Source of the DNA: Beroe forskalii
Lineage: Eukaryota > Ctenophora > Nuda > Beroida > Beroidae
Length of the DNA stretch: 64,000 bases
Direction of reading: 5' to 3'
Assembly: GCA_011033025.1 (NCBI GenBank)
Contig: WFMF01000008.1
Coordinates: 749,001 to 813,000 of the forward strand
Shown here: in pieces, positions 12,544 to 23,309 of the stretch
Layout: each line of letters opens with the position of its first letter
Numbering within the stretch: the first letter of the stretch is position 1
Notes under the pieces: generated by a model
The model's input: only the letters and a program-made list of their open reading frames with translations
The model's database searches: none
Told to the model about the DNA's origin: nothing
Made by a program: the position numbers and the translations under genes

Positions 12544-13035
12544 TCATGGTCTTATTTGATTTTCCATTAGCAGGATAGATGAACTAATCAATGAAAGTAG
12601 AGCAAGACCAAGTCTAGGATGATGAGCCCTACAAAAGGACTTTGTAAAAGAATAAATATCTTCATCTGATAACTCCTCCTTGTTTCCTCTAAGTGACTCA
12701 ATATCTTTATTCATTACTAGAGCTGTCCATGGACCAATGGAGAAGATCAAACAGCCAGTAAGGACCCATAATTTATTCTGGGTAACAGCATAACTGCCAA
12801 TGTGAGCAACAAAACCTAATGCCAAAGCAGGAACCATAAAACTCTTTCCAAACGGCCACCAAATAGGAAATATCTTTTTGATAGATTCTGCATCTTTTTT
12901 GGCAACCAGGGTGTTGAAAGTTCGAACATCCAGAAATGTTACTGCAGAAAGGAATCCAGTTACAATACCAGAAGCTAGGATAGCAGTAACTGGCAAAGCA
13001 GCTTGCAGTGTAACATCAGATAAAGCATTCCCCAT
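12544..13035 (-). CDS. DUF1772 / anthrone-oxygenase-like four-helix membrane protein
   Basis: This single-exon gene encodes 163 residues from ATG (context AACAATGG) to TGA. Four hydrophobic helices are visible, at about residues 9-33, 58-80, 86-108 and 137-157, with short polar loops. An acidic loop (around residues 110-128) and a His-rich stretch (CRAHHPRLG) precede the last helix. The length, four helices and IWWPFGKSFM loop fit the DUF1772 family, which includes fungal anthrone oxygenases; animal members have no established function. It reads in the same direction as LRP-A, about 1.3 kb upstream of that gene's start. Absence of introns is unusual beside intron-rich neighbours. Confidence 0.75.
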   Translation of the reverse strand: MGNALSDVTLQAALPVTAILASGIVTGFLSAVTFLDVRTFNTLVAKKDAESIKKIFPIWWPFGKSFMVPALALGFVAHIGSYAVTQNKLWVLTGCLIFSIGPWTALVMNKDIESLRGNKEELSDEDIYSFTKSFCRAHHPRLGLALLSLISSSILLMENQIRP

Positions 13036-13565
13036 TGTTCTAATAGTGAAAAACTGGTTATGTTTAATCAGACCTAGAAATCATTAGGGACAGCATTCTA
13101 AGCACAACTTAGTCTATGTATTATATCACCATTTAGACACCATTTTAGCTATGCTTATAGATAATTCACTTTGGTTAATTGTGGTTTTCTCAACACTAAA
13201 TTGTTCAATTGATTTGTTTGGATCTGCCTAGATCTCTGATGAAGGTCTCTCACTTGGATCGTGTCAAAGACTAAGGTAAGAGCTGTTGGAAAGTTTTGTG
13301 GCTTGACTGTACAAAGATGACTGTATTTGTATACCAAAGATTATAAAAATCAAATATCAATGGAAAATCAGAGCAATCCACCAATATCTGATACACCAAG
13401 TGTAACCATATATTTAACTAATCATCAGCACCATAATTTTATGAAACTCTCAGTACATTTAGGCGGTTGTGTACAAGATTTCGCACTGCACATTGCAGCA
13501 CAAACTGATTGTCCCATTTGATTTGTACGATCTATTTTGTAACTTGCAATTGCCTCAACCAGTTC

Positions 13566-13862
13566 AATGATCCAAGTTTCGCGCCCCCGGTCGGAAAATT
13601 TTGCACCTTGTTCTGCAGCGGCGCGCGCCGTCAATCCTCGGCCTCATCTTGCTAAACACGTATACCCCTGTTATCATTGCGCAATGCGCGGCGCGCTTCC
13701 TCAGGGAAGTGCGCGGCGCGTACACACACCTTTGCGGACTTAAGAAGGCCTCATCAGAATTTAGCCGTTACTATACAGCGCAGCATGGCATGCGCGCGCG
13801 GTGCCTGGCGCCAATGCCGGCCGACCCCAGGCGAACCCTTTACGCGCGCGTTTCCCCTAACT
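13566..13862. repeat. CpG-rich block related to the 36.4 kb block
   Basis: A sharply GC- and CpG-rich segment (repeated GCGCGC and GGCGCGC words) stands in AT-rich DNA between two divergent genes. The string around 13655, GCTAAACACGTATA followed by CCCTGTT and a GCGCGGCGCGC run, matches the block near 36531 in order and spacing. This suggests copies of one dispersed GC-rich repeat; a CpG-island promoter role is possible but not shown. Confidence 0.45.
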
Positions 13863-14993
13863 AAGAGGCTTGTTAAGCACTGCACTCTGTGGGTGAAATC
13901 AAATTTCTAAAAAGGGCAAGCGCATCCCCACGACTCAGATTATTTATTAAAATCATGGCGTGAAAACGTACCAAACAACGCCAAATTTTTTGGTACATAA
14001 TATTGAAAACTATTTTGTGTGTTCTTGCCTTGTTTGGACACGCGCACTTGCGCGTGCTCATTCATCACTACACACTTGAAATATGGATATTGGATAACCA
14101 AAAGTGACTCATCGAATTATCAAAAGGGTAGATTACAGTTTTGTGTTAAGTTTTCGTTGTTATCTGGCTCTGATGGCATGGGCAAATTGCAAAGCCAATT
14201 AAACTGAAGGTGCCATATACATACATGGATGCACTGCTAAATCAGTATCATGCACATACAAATTCAAAATTGCAGTTTTGTAGAAATTACAGGCAACATC
14301 TCTGTTATCAACTGATGGGTACACTTAGTAGTAACACATTCCTCTAATATTTGGTTTAACACTGCTGCTGTTGCTCACCATCTTTCAATCAAGTGCTTGT
14401 AGGACTTGGATAACTCTTATTTGATGTTAGATGTTTTATTATAATCTAAAATATAATTTTCTTCACAAAGATGGCTTGATGAAGAAAATGTATTAGGCAC
14501 CTGCATCATTTCACATTGATCGAATTAACTGGAGAAAGAAACCGCCTAATCCATAACTCAGAAGTCAATTAATGACTTCTTTTTTACTCTGGCACTGAAC
14601 TCCATGCATTTGAATAGTGCCTGCTTGCAAGCCAAATTTTAAACTGACCTTGGGTAGAAACTGATGCCCCTCTTTTACAATGAAGAAGTCACAGATTGTG
14701 TGCTGACTATTTAAAGTCTTAGGTTTTCTTAGGTCAAATAAAATTTTTAAGTCATTTGACCAAGCTGGCACAATTCAAATGTGTCAAGTTCAAGTAACCA
14801 TTTGAATAGAAGTGAACCCAAAGTCAATTGATATTGAGTTTAAATTCAGATAATCTTTATGTTTAACTTACTAATATAAATCCTTATCATTCATAGATTT
14901 TATGGGCTCAAATGACATTAAATGATGTACTGAATTGTAAAGGGGGCCAATCATTCAAGAAGTCTACTATCTTTATGTTTCATCTTAATCAAA
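13863..14993. other. Intergenic region upstream of the TTLL10-like gene
   Basis: No exon is recognised. The in-frame stop upstream of the TTLL10-like ATG is at 14931-14933. No clear TATA box is visible near the start. Confidence 0.4.
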
Positions 14994-16403
14994 ATGTTCC
15001 CTTCCAAAAATATTCCTCGAAGAAGAAAGTTTACAATTTGTGGTCATAATGGAAATAATCTAGTACAGAAAGCACTCACTGAAAAGGGCTGGAATCTTTG
15101 TAATGAGGAAGAGCAATTCCATCTAATATGGACAGAACTGAAATCTCAAATTGATTATGAACAACTGATTGAAGGAAAACAGCTTGCAAACCATATTCCA
15201 TCATCTGGATGCATAACAACTAAGTCTGGTTTATTGAACTCATTAAGGACTTATTACAATTCAAATTGTCTGAAGGAATCTTCTAAGGAGATGAATAAAT
15301 TTTTCCCAGAAACATATAGACTTGGTGAAAGTAGAGAAAGGGAAAAACTTCTAAATATTATTGGAGATGAAGAACTTTGGATTTGTAAGCCAACAAATTG
15401 TAACCAGGGAAAAGGTATATTTCTTATTAAGGGAAAGCAGGAACTAATAAACTATATTGAGAAAAGGAAAAAGACAGGAAAGAATAATATATCCTCAAGA
15501 ATAATTCAGAGATATATAGCATCACCAATGTTAATTCATGGAAGAAAGTTTGATATCAGAGTTTACATGCTGATAGGCAGCACAAGACCTTATAATGTAT
15601 TCTTTCATTCTGGATATTTAAGATTATCAGTTAATCTATATAGTGCTGAATCAACAGATTTGAAAACTCATCTTACAAACCAGTATGTTCAAAAACGACA
15701 TCCAAATTACTCAGAAACTAAAGAAGACACTGTATGGAGTATGGAACAATTTCAAAAATACCTAGATGAAGATGGAATAACGGAAAAATTTAACCTTAAA
15801 TCAAATTGGGTGTCTACTGATTTACACACAAAGATGAAGGACATAGCCTATCATGTTTTTAAATCAGCACAATGTCGTCTTACTCCTAAAATTGGACTTT
15901 TTGATTTGTATGGACTTGATTTCATGCTTGATGAAAATCTCGATGTTTGGCTTCTAGAAGTTAACACAAATCCTTCCATGCATACACACTGTCGAGTTCT
16001 TTCAGACATGTTGCCCTGTTTGATAGATGAGACACTTGATATATCTATAGAATTATTTGACAAAAAAGTTCAGGGATTGCCTACATACCCTGTAGATTCC
16101 TCTAAGAATTTTGAACTTATATTTTCAGCTGCCAAAGAATATGTGCAAGCAAACATAGAAATGCCATTTACAATCAACATGCCTATAATACCAAAAATTT
16201 CAAAGTCAGCACCTGTGCAGCGTAAAAAGCCTCCTTCCTTCAAAAAACCCTCTAATACAGCTTCATATGAATTGCCTCAAAAGTGTAAAAAAGTCTTAGA
16301 TCACTCCTCTTCAGCTAATAATAAGAAAGATGAAGTTCAGCCAGTGCCACTAAAACTTGCTCTTGTTGAAGTTTCACCAACACCAGAGCACAGTAGCTTA
16401 TGA
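14994..16403 (+). CDS. TTLL10: TTLL10-like tubulin polyglycylase (tubulin-tyrosine ligase family)
   Basis: This 469-codon single exon encodes a TTL-family ATP-grasp ligase that would add glycine (or glutamate) chains to tubulin or other proteins in the cytosol or cilium. The ATP-grasp features are in order: WICKP with Lys132, the loop NQGKG (137-141), IIQRYI near 172, HGRKFDIRVYML (182-193), the metal-binding acidic strand DFMLDE near 309-314, and LLEVNTNPS with Glu322/Asn324. The block TVWSMEQFQKYL (246-257) and the HxNC-like end are closest to TTLL10 as I know it; other glycylases are less likely. Residues 400-469 are basic and Ser/Pro-rich, as in TTLL tails. The ATG was chosen as the first after the upstream stop. 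It is intronless among intron-rich genes, which suggests a retroposed origin. The stop is TGA followed by CTAGG. Confidence 0.8.
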   Translation: MFPSKNIPRRRKFTICGHNGNNLVQKALTEKGWNLCNEEEQFHLIWTELKSQIDYEQLIEGKQLANHIPSSGCITTKSGLLNSLRTYYNSNCLKESSKEMNKFFPETYRLGESREREKLLNIIGDEELWICKPTNCNQGKGIFLIKGKQELINYIEKRKKTGKNNISSRIIQRYIASPMLIHGRKFDIRVYMLIGSTRPYNVFFHSGYLRLSVNLYSAESTDLKTHLTNQYVQKRHPNYSETKEDTVWSMEQFQKYLDEDGITEKFNLKSNWVSTDLHTKMKDIAYHVFKSAQCRLTPKIGLFDLYGLDFMLDENLDVWLLEVNTNPSMHTHCRVLSDMLPCLIDETLDISIELFDKKVQGLPTYPVDSSKNFELIFSAAKEYVQANIEMPFTINMPIIPKISKSAPVQRKKPPSFKKPSNTASYELPQKCKKVLDHSSSANNKKDEVQPVPLKLALVEVSPTPEHSSL

Positions 16404-16595
16404 CTAGGCCACCAGTTCAATTCATTTTCAAGGTTATCACCTGACTGGGGTACTTTTCCAGCATTGAAAGTATCATCCATGAAGAGAATTCCTCATCGAG
16501 TCAGGAAAAAGGTGCAATACCTTACCATGTTTAATCATAGCAATTCTTCTGTTAAAACGGTTGCTCTTCCCTATGTCAGTAAAAGAATAAAGTAA
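16404..16595 (+). other. In-frame 63-codon extension after the TTLL10-like UGA stop
   Basis: After the TGA at 16401-16403 the same frame stays open for 63 codons and ends at TAA (16593-16595). The stop context is TGA CTA G, the best-known readthrough-promoting context in animal mRNAs. The extension is basic (KRIPHRVRKKV), contains DWGTFPAL, and ends in KRIK, so no peroxisomal signal is present. AATAAA overlaps the end at 16586-16591 and GTAAGT follows directly, so an alternative splice donor is also possible there. Confidence 0.4.
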
Positions 16596-17410
16596 GTGGA
16601 TCCATTGCTCCCAGTTTATAACTTTCTACGTTAATTGTTTTCAGATTGAATTGTAGTATATAATTACCTTGAGTTCGAACTAAATTTCATTTATAATTGT
16701 CTATTGCAATTTTAGGAGATACCTAGCATCACTAATTTTATCCTTTATTATTCTATTGACATTAAATGCGTAAATTATTCCACAAATATTAATGATTTTA
16801 TTTGGATGAGAGAATACTATGAGATGTGACTTCCTTTTACTGATTATAATTCAGCACAGATTTGATTCGTATCAGTTTTGTGTTTGAAGCTGATTTTATA
16901 TTTAGGTTTATTTCCAGCATTAATTTGGCAGCATTAAAATACTATAGTAACTTAGTGATAATCATCTCAAGTTAGATTTAATAAAGGCTATTTCTGCCTG
17001 TGCTGTTCTCTTGAGAAATTTCTGGAAAATTGGGGGGCAGTTATTGTTTATGTGATAATTGATTTATAGTCGAGCTTTTAGATATAATTTAGTCTATTAA
17101 ATGCATCCAAACAACTAAATAAATGGTAGAAATTTATCAACCATTCCCTATTACTTTATCAAAAATTTGTCCTATTTCGATGAGTCATAGACTGAATGCT
17201 TAAAGATTTCATTATAGCGAATCTCACAAATTAGGTTTCTTAGGATCCCCATTGAATAAGTTTTTCAACACTTTTAAGCGTTTACCCCTCCCCTTCCAAT
17301 AGCAGCATTTAGATCGTGTCAAACTGCTTATCACTTTATCATTAAAACATCCTTGCAGATGTTGGAATAAAGCACTTGGACCTGCCATGACCACACTAAT
17401 TTTAATCCAG
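16596..17410. other. Intergenic region
   Basis: AT-rich sequence with no recognised exon or repeat. It separates the TTLL10-like gene from the start of the coiled-coil gene. Confidence 0.4.
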
Positions 17411-17411
17411 G

Positions 17412-19372
17412 ATGTCTGCATTGGTGGGGGAGCAGCCCCCAGACGTCTTGCTGGAAGAGGAGGAAGAGGAGGAGCCATGGTTTGGAAACACTGCTGAGGA
17501 TGACAATCTAAATGGTATGTTGGTATGCAGTTCTTGTCAGAATCTAGAAGAGCTGAGGGAGCCATATTAGTATATTATACTAAACTATATTACAATTGGC
17601 AAGAAATACCTACTTTGTTGCTATTCATTACTATCTATCTAAGAAAACATATGCAGAATATTCCCATTTTGTTCAGTGAGGAAAGGTGACGGAACAGTGT
17701 ACCTTGGAGACACAGACGAGGAGAGTGCTGGATCAGATGCCTTCTCTGACGACGATTCTCTCTTCTTCTCTGACGAGGAGGACAATGCGATGGATCAGGA
17801 GAAGGATAAAACGTTTATCTTGTCGGGGAACACTAATAACACCTGTCAACTCGGGGTTGGTTTATTTGGATAAAAACATCGAATTCATCCATTCTACAAG
17901 CTAATGTCTTTTCCTTTAAAGTTACTTATCAAGATCGATTGAATTTATTCCTTTAGGTATTATTGTTTCCCTCCTTATCCTCGAATAAAGTGATAAGTTA
18001 CAGGCAGAGGTAGCCCAGGCCAAGCAGCAACTCAACAATGTCTACACCAAGTTGGAAGAGGGCCAGAAAGCTGTGGACAACGGCAGAGAGGAAGTAGAAG
18101 AGGTATGGGGGTTGGGGAAGCTGCGTCATTTTCATCTTAAGTCTATACTATCTGTTTTTTGAAATTTTAAAACTTCTTGGTTTTTGACGGTCGAGAATTT
18201 TGAAAATCTGGCTCCGAGTGCTGCGCAACTCGACATTATTATCCATGACCTCATTCCTACCTGCCATTCATGTAGGATCTTGTTGAATCACTAAACACGT
18301 GGGGATATATTAGATAATTATAATTGACAAGTCTGACCCTTGTCAGTGTCGCAACAGACAGAAAGCACTGAAGAAGGACTTGGCTGTGACTGAGGGCGAA
18401 ATAGCTGCAAGTCAGGGCAACATGTGAGTTACATAACAGCATTACGAGACATAATTACATGGAAAAATAGCAGAAAGTCAGGAGTAAAATTATTGTAATC
18501 TTGTTACTTGAAATGTATGCTCCCCAACTAAACATGTTCTACAGTCCGAGTGTGCAACGATTGACTAACCTGAGAAACCGCTTGGAAAAAGAACTGGAAG
18601 CTGAAATCCAACTGGAGGCAAGCCTTGAGGAATTCGTCAAATCTCAAGAGTAAGTTTCCTTTTATTTGAGTATTTGGAGTTTGCAACGTTTAGACTAAAT
18701 AATAGGAATTTATTGACGCGTGAACTTTTGAAGCTGTGATAGCAACTATTATGTGCAATTGTGTTTTTGCATAGACAGTACCTCCATTTACACGCTCTCA
18801 CAGTGTCACGCTGCAAAATTGTGCTTGTTTGTTTGTTTGAAAACCCACGGTGGGGCACCACTAAGGGCTTTGAAGTCAATAAAATTAGAACAATAAAAAA
18901 TTGATATAAAATCCCTCGATAGGGCACTCGACAAACTGAATGAAAAGAAATGTGACACGCCAAAGTTCTTAAACATAACAAAGAATGTGTTGCCTAAAAA
19001 GATCTGTGTACGCGACAGACTGCTGATATGAAACTTAACAGCATGTTAATGGCGTATTGTCACGGCAACTCGAAAGATCAAGACACCACAGTCATTCCAG
19101 TATATTCTTCAGGCACTCTAAACGCCCCTAAATACCCTCTTAACACCCCTAAACGCCCCTAAATACCCTCTAAACGCCCCTAAATGCTCCCATTTTCCAG
19201 GCTGACACTGAACCAAGTGGTACACGAGCGAGGGCAGTACCAGCATCTGGAACTAATGCTGAAGGAGAAGGAGAAAACCCTGACCTTCGTTAAATCCAAC
19301 CTGATGAAGGAGAGGAAACCGATCATGATCCATATTAGTTTTTCCTCTTTGATCTCTGACTTAGAGAAGTGA
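17412..19372 (+). CDS. Coiled-coil protein with acidic N-terminus (family not recognised)
   Basis: Six exons join in phase: 17412-17514, 17677-17855, 18004-18102, 18347-18423, 18545-18649 and 19201-19372. All internal boundaries are GT-AG and the sum is 735 nt, a whole number of codons, giving 244 residues. Exon 1 (MSALVGEQPPDV, then a Glu run and EPWF) and exon 2 (DTDEESAGSDAFSDDDSLFF) form an acidic, disordered N-terminus. Exons 3-6 encode an uninterrupted charged coiled coil (AEVAQAKQQLNNVYTKLEEG, RLTNLRNRLEKELEAEIQLE). The final stretch after KERKP looks less like coiled coil, so exon 6 may really be spliced and the gene continue into the exons at 20.4-21.3 kb. The acceptor of exon 6 is preceded by tandem C-rich units (AAACGCCCCTAAATACC). 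I do not recognise the family. Confidence 0.65.
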
Positions 19373-20418
19373 TAATATTCAGAATTTAGCTTATGATTGC
19401 CATATCCCCATACATAAATACAACTTCGGATTTGATACTGCTCATTTCCCAAAATTCATTTGACCTATAAAACTATATTTTTAACCGGCCCCACTTAACC
19501 CTAAGGCCGGTTGGATAAGTACCAATAAGATACCCATATGATGGTTGAAAGGGGTAAGGGGGTACAAATCAAGTACGCACAATCAATAAGTGTACTAACA
19601 TGTGATAAGGTCTGTGATAATCAATTACAGGATACTGGGGCAATGTCTTGTTTTTATCAGTATCAAGGTCTCAGTATTTGTCAGTACTGACAAGGTATTG
19701 GGTTTGTGACACCTAAAACATGCGCTTGATAAGAAGATACCATCTCAATTAAGTGATAGAAAATTAAGTGTTGGATTGCAGGATATGCAGATATGCAGGA
19801 TGGTATTTGTAAATATCTCACTTGATAAGGATGCACGAGATATAACAGATAAGGATATTGAGTGTAATGCGAGATCAGGTGTTGTGAATTAAGCACATCT
19901 CGGCTAACATGGATAAGGATTTATCAGTGTTCTATGAAAGTATAAAAGCTTAAAAGAGTAAGATTCAATGCTCCGAGTGTCACCTCTAGTTACTCTCATT
20001 TGCTGGATGTTCCCTTGCCTTCGTTCAATTCTTTGGTTTCTCGAAATATTTCTTTGCTATGCTCCAAAGAATTACGATATTTTTCTTTGATATTATGATT
20101 CGTTTATGATTCAATTTGATGATTCTCTTACTTTCTTGCTTTCTATTTTCCCTCCTAAGTTAGGTGGTTTTCTCCTACTCCTCGATTATATCTTATACTG
20201 AATAACAGAACTTAGTAGGCAAGTTTGAAAAGTTGAATGAACGATGAAGCTTCGGAAATCATGCGATTATCGTCGTCAGCTGAGAATGTTTTGACTGCCT
20301 GAGATCACCAGTTTCATGCTCTACCGAATGAACGCTTTCAAGTCGGACTCAACGCCGTACTGTGAACGTAAGTTGTTTAGTGCGGCATTCTACAGCTCAG
20401 GATGGAGAAATGATCCAG
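19373..20418. other. Non-coding stretch between coiled-coil exon groups
   Basis: No convincing exon is seen. Short GATAAGG/GATATGCAGG-like repetition occurs around 19660-19900. It is either intergenic or an intron if the two exon groups are one gene. Confidence 0.35.
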
Positions 20419-21328
20419 GACAGTCTGGAATAACGCCGACTCATCTTTCGTGGACCGAAGGAAATCTCCTCCTTTGACAACTGCTCCCTCGACAGGATCT
20501 AAAGCAGCACGCGTCAAGAAGAATACAAGAACGCTCCGAGGAGGGATCGGTAAAATGCTCGACATTGAAAGACTACATCCTGCCAGTGAAACGGTTGTGG
20601 CTACAAAGAACTGTGACAGGGTTTTCATCGAACACATGAACTACATGTTATCCATCACAAAACCCCTGTTAAACACAATAAAACCCCCACCACACAACTG
20701 AAACCATGACCAGTTCTAGTCTACAAAGCCATAAGGTCATGTGTGAACCCCCAAAGGTTTCCACAGGATACGAGAAGAAGAAGGTGGACGCCCTGGAGAG
20801 CATTGCTCTCCAGTTGGATGACCTACGTGTAACGGTATGTCGTCAATAACTTGACCTTGCATTATAACTCCGTAATGCGCAAGCAGAATCCTGATGCCAG
20901 GCTTTGGAACCCTCCCGCAGACGCGGACATGCGGGTACGTGGTTACACAGACTACCCTGGACCGATGGACATCACCATTCCTGATCCTCCGGCACCAGCA
21001 GACATCCCTGCTGCTCACTCCCAGAACATCTTCATCAATGGTGCCAATGGATCTACCTCCTCCACCACCACGTACCAGGACGGAGGAGCCGCAGAACATT
21101 CCTTCTTCTTCTTTAACGACACCTCCAACACAACGGTCGATGACCCTACCTCCATCTGGTAATAACATACCAGATGAGTTGGCTAGGCTTCGCCAAGGTC
21201 ACCAACGAGAGATGGCAGATTTAAAGGAATCCCTCCGCTATCACCAGCGGAAGGTGAAGGAGCTGAAGCGTCGTTCTGAGCAACTTAAGACGGCATTCCG
21301 GACGAAGACTGAAAAGCGGAGCTATATG
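20419..21328 (+). CDS. Further coiled-coil gene exons, last one frame-broken
   Basis: Three exon-like pieces occur. The first, about 20419-20620, is basic and Ser/Thr/Pro-rich (VDRRKSPPLTTAPSTGSKAA). The second, 20767-20834, reads YEKKKVDALESIALQLDDLR and is coiled coil. The third, 20887-21328, is separated from the second by only a 51-nt intron. The third begins in one frame (PDARLWNPPADADMRVRGY) and finishes in another with a strong coiled coil (PDELARLRQGHQREMADL, YHQRKVKELKRRSEQL). Its 442-nt length is one base over a multiple of three, so a single-base insertion near 21130-21160 is likely. Phases of the first and second pieces do not match, so an exon is missing or a donor is wrong. They may be the 3' part of the gene at 17.4 kb. 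Confidence 0.5.
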
Positions 21329-21786
21329 GTAGTACATAAAATTAAGAACTCCGAAAATTAAGAACGCACATTATTAGGCAACACCAAATAAAGCATTTTT
21401 CATAGCTATTTTGCTTATTATTTATCATATCAATTTTTGAAGTTACACCAAATTAAACATTTTTCGCGGCCTGAGTGCTTAATTTTCTGCTTACTTAATT
21501 TCCTGTACTAAGGTATATATCCCTTTTAACATTATCTTATCTCGGAGTATCGCATTGAATGCCCTTTACTAGCCTACTGTATGAAGAACGACCTCATCTT
21601 GACTTTCGTATTATGAGGTCAGAGCTAAAACAGCCCCAAGCAAACGAAACACTGCAAAAATACGGGTGACAGTAGAGTGCTTGTTTAAACGCAAGGAAAT
21701 ATTTGAATAGTTCAATATATTTGTGAGCTCGTTAAACGGGAATATTTTGAGAGGGTGAGCATTTTTTTCAAGCTCATTTTACATTT

Positions 21787-23034
21787 TATTCGCCAGTTTT
21801 CCTTTGTTTTCCTGTAAAATCCAAAAAACCCTATTTTTACCTCTCAAAACAGTGATCCAGGACGTTCTTCATTTCTGAGGCACCCAAGATCCGAAATCGA
21901 AAAGCCTTGGCCGATTGAGCTGAAAATTTGCACGCCATCCATGGACGACCTAAGAAAGACATACCATACTTCAGAATCCCGAAATCAGCCATTTTCTGTC
22001 TGTTATGGGGGGTTAAAATCGCGTTTTTGGCAAAGCCAGTTTTCCTTTTTTCCAAAACCAAAAACCCTTTTTTTCCCTTCAAAACAGTACCCAGGATTTC
22101 TTCTTTTCTGAGGCACCCAAGACCCAAAAATCGAAAAGCTTTGGCCGATTGAGCTAAAATTTTGCAGCCATCCATGGACGACCTAAGAAAGACATACCAT
22201 ACTTCAGAATCCCAAAATCAGCCTTTTTCTGTCTTTTTGGGGGGTTAAAAAATCGCTTTTTTTGGCTTAAAACTCCCTTTTTTCCCCCCTTTTGGGCGTA
22301 GATGTCTCTTTTGGGGGGTCAAATAGAAGTGTATCTGGTCATAAAAGGCCTGAAACCACGAACCAATGATTTCGCCAGTTTTCCCTTTTGTTTTCCTGAA
22401 AAATCCAAAAACCCTATTTTTACCTCTAAAAAGTGATCCAGGATGTGCTTCTTCTGAGGCACCCAAGATCCAAAACAAAAATTTTTGGGGATTGAGTAAA
22501 AATTTCACGCCCCCATGGAGACCGAAAGACCCCTACTAGAATCCGAAATCAGCCTTTTTCTGTCTGTTAGGGGTTTAAAAACGCTTTTTTTGGCTTAAAA
22601 TTGCCTTTTTTCGCCCCTTAGGGCGTAGATGTCTCTGGGTGGTCAAATAGAAGGATCTGGTCATAAATTATGCCCTGAAACCACTAAACCCAATGATATT
22701 CGCCAGTTTTCCCTTTGTTTTTCCTTAAAATCCAAAAAACTATTTTTCCCTTCAAAACAGTGACCCAGGCGTGTCTTCATTTCTAGGCACCAAATCCGAA
22801 ACAAAGCCTTGGCCGATTGAGCTGAAAATTGCACGCCATCCGGACGACCAAAAAAGAATACCATACTTCAAAACCCCGAAATCGCCATTTTCCTTTTGGG
22901 GGGTTAAAAATCGCTTTTTTCAAAATCCTTTTTTCGCCCTTATTGGTAGATGCCCAGGGGTGGTCAAATGGGTGTATCTGGTCATAAATTATGCCCTGAA
23001 ACCACTGAACCAATGATATTGCCATTTTCCTTTG
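21787..23034. repeat. Tandem array, about 320-bp unit, running into the assembly gap
   Basis: At least five diverged copies follow head to tail, each starting near CGCCAGTTTTCC (about 21790, 22040 partial, 22370, 22695, 23020). Shared blocks are GATCCAGGACGT, GGCCGATTGAGCTGAAAAT, CGTAGATGTCTCT and GGTCATAAA. Poly-T/A runs produce many short false frames. Divergence rises toward the gap, which fits a mis-collapsed satellite. It occupies the place where the upstream exons of LRP-B should be. Confidence 0.8.
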
Positions 23035-23134
23035 NNNNNNNNNNNNNNNNNNNNNNNNNNNNNNNNNNNNNNNNNNNNNNNNNNNNNNNNNNNNNNNNNN
23101 NNNNNNNNNNNNNNNNNNNNNNNNNNNNNNNNNN
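23035..23134. other. Assembly gap of 100 N
   Basis: Exactly 100 N, the conventional filler for a gap of unknown size. It splits the splice acceptor of the first visible LRP-B exon from its upstream intron. Confidence 1.
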
Positions 23135-23138
23135 ACAG

Positions 23139-23309
23139 TCTCGGACCCGTGTATCGACCACCCCTGTTCCCACATGTGCCTCCAAGGAGGGGTTAGGAGG
23201 GACGAGACTAAACCGCGCTCTGCTACTGCAACGGAGACTAAATCCTTTCGCTGCGTGTGTCCCACTGGGTACGCTCTCAAGGAGGGATCAACTACGGAAT
23301 GTGCAGAGG
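23139..23309 (+). CDS. LRP-B exon: EGF module with insertion
   Basis: The exon reads DPCIDHPCSHMCL, then an inserted charged loop of about 20 residues, then FRCVCPTGYALKEG and the last cysteine of an EGF. The acceptor CAG touches the assembly gap. The donor is GTAAGA in phase 1. The loop between cysteines 3 and 4 is longer than usual. Confidence 0.8.

Noticed and set aside
13601-13910. Arg/Ala-rich overlapping frames in the CpG-rich block
   Set aside because: Overlapping open frames are expected in GC-rich sequence, which has few stops. There is no domain or splice support.
17224-17565. Minus-strand Pro-rich 113-codon frame
   Set aside because: It is the reverse of the true plus-strand first exon of the coiled-coil gene, which has a start codon and a GTATGT donor in phase with the next exon.
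20737-21168. Minus-strand Gly/Val/Arg-rich frame of 143 codons
   Set aside because: It mirrors the coiled-coil exons at 20767-21328 on the plus strand, which show clear heptad character and splice sites.
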